From Deltaproteobacteria bacterium (GTDB taxonomy: Bacteria; Myxococcota_A; UBA796; UBA2385), in contig RFKJ01000150.1 in the NCBI GenBank assembly GCA_003694325.1, positions 1-6,058 of the forward strand: DNA of 6,058 bases. The letters are read 5' to 3'. Positions 6,052 through 6,058 of the stretch are shown here, piece after piece (position 1 is the first letter of the stretch; the number at the start of each line of letters is the position of its first letter). The position numbers and the translations under genes were made by a program. The notes below the pieces were generated by a model. The model was not told the origin of the DNA, made no database searches, and was given only the letters and a program-made list of their open reading frames with translations.

Positions 6052-6058
6052 TCGAACC

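Overview
The window is very GC-rich DNA with strongly G/C-biased third codon positions. It holds two complete co-directional genes for exported proteins and the first 30 codons of a divergent gene at the left edge. The second gene encodes a lipoprotein that combines an Asp/Gly-rich tether, a choice-of-anchor-D/ASH-like Ig domain, MopE-type DCDD...DNDCDG motifs, a lamin-tail domain and FG-GAP repeats. That mix and the base composition best fit a Myxococcota or related former deltaproteobacterial lineage, probably an environmental or marine one. The lineage is an inference from style; no taxonomic marker gene is present.

Layout: (1) 1-91, minus strand, the start of a gene running off the left edge. 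(2) 92-183, a 92-bp divergent control region with a ribosome binding site for each direction. (3) 184-3162, plus strand, a 992-residue secreted protein whose C-terminal half has the shape of an M1 (gluzincin) aminopeptidase but has lost all three zinc ligands and the GAMEN loop, so it is predicted to be a pseudo-peptidase. (4) 3163-3308, an intergenic gap with a GC hairpin, a TACAAT -10-like hexamer and a ribosome binding site. (5) 3309-5969, plus strand, an 886-residue calcium-site-rich surface lipoprotein ending in a seven-repeat FG-GAP beta-propeller. (6) 5970-6058, two strong hairpins, the first a likely terminator.

Both complete proteins are predicted to leave the cytoplasm: the first by a type I signal peptide, the second by a lipobox. 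Neither has an evident catalytic site. A shared role in binding, adhesion or display at the cell surface is plausible, but proximity is the only link between them, and the 146-bp gap with its own promoter-like element leaves open whether they are co-transcribed. I see no RNA gene, CRISPR array, insertion sequence, phage or defence module. The most unusual signal is the degenerate zinc site, in which the geometry of the M1 motif is kept exactly while every ligand has changed.
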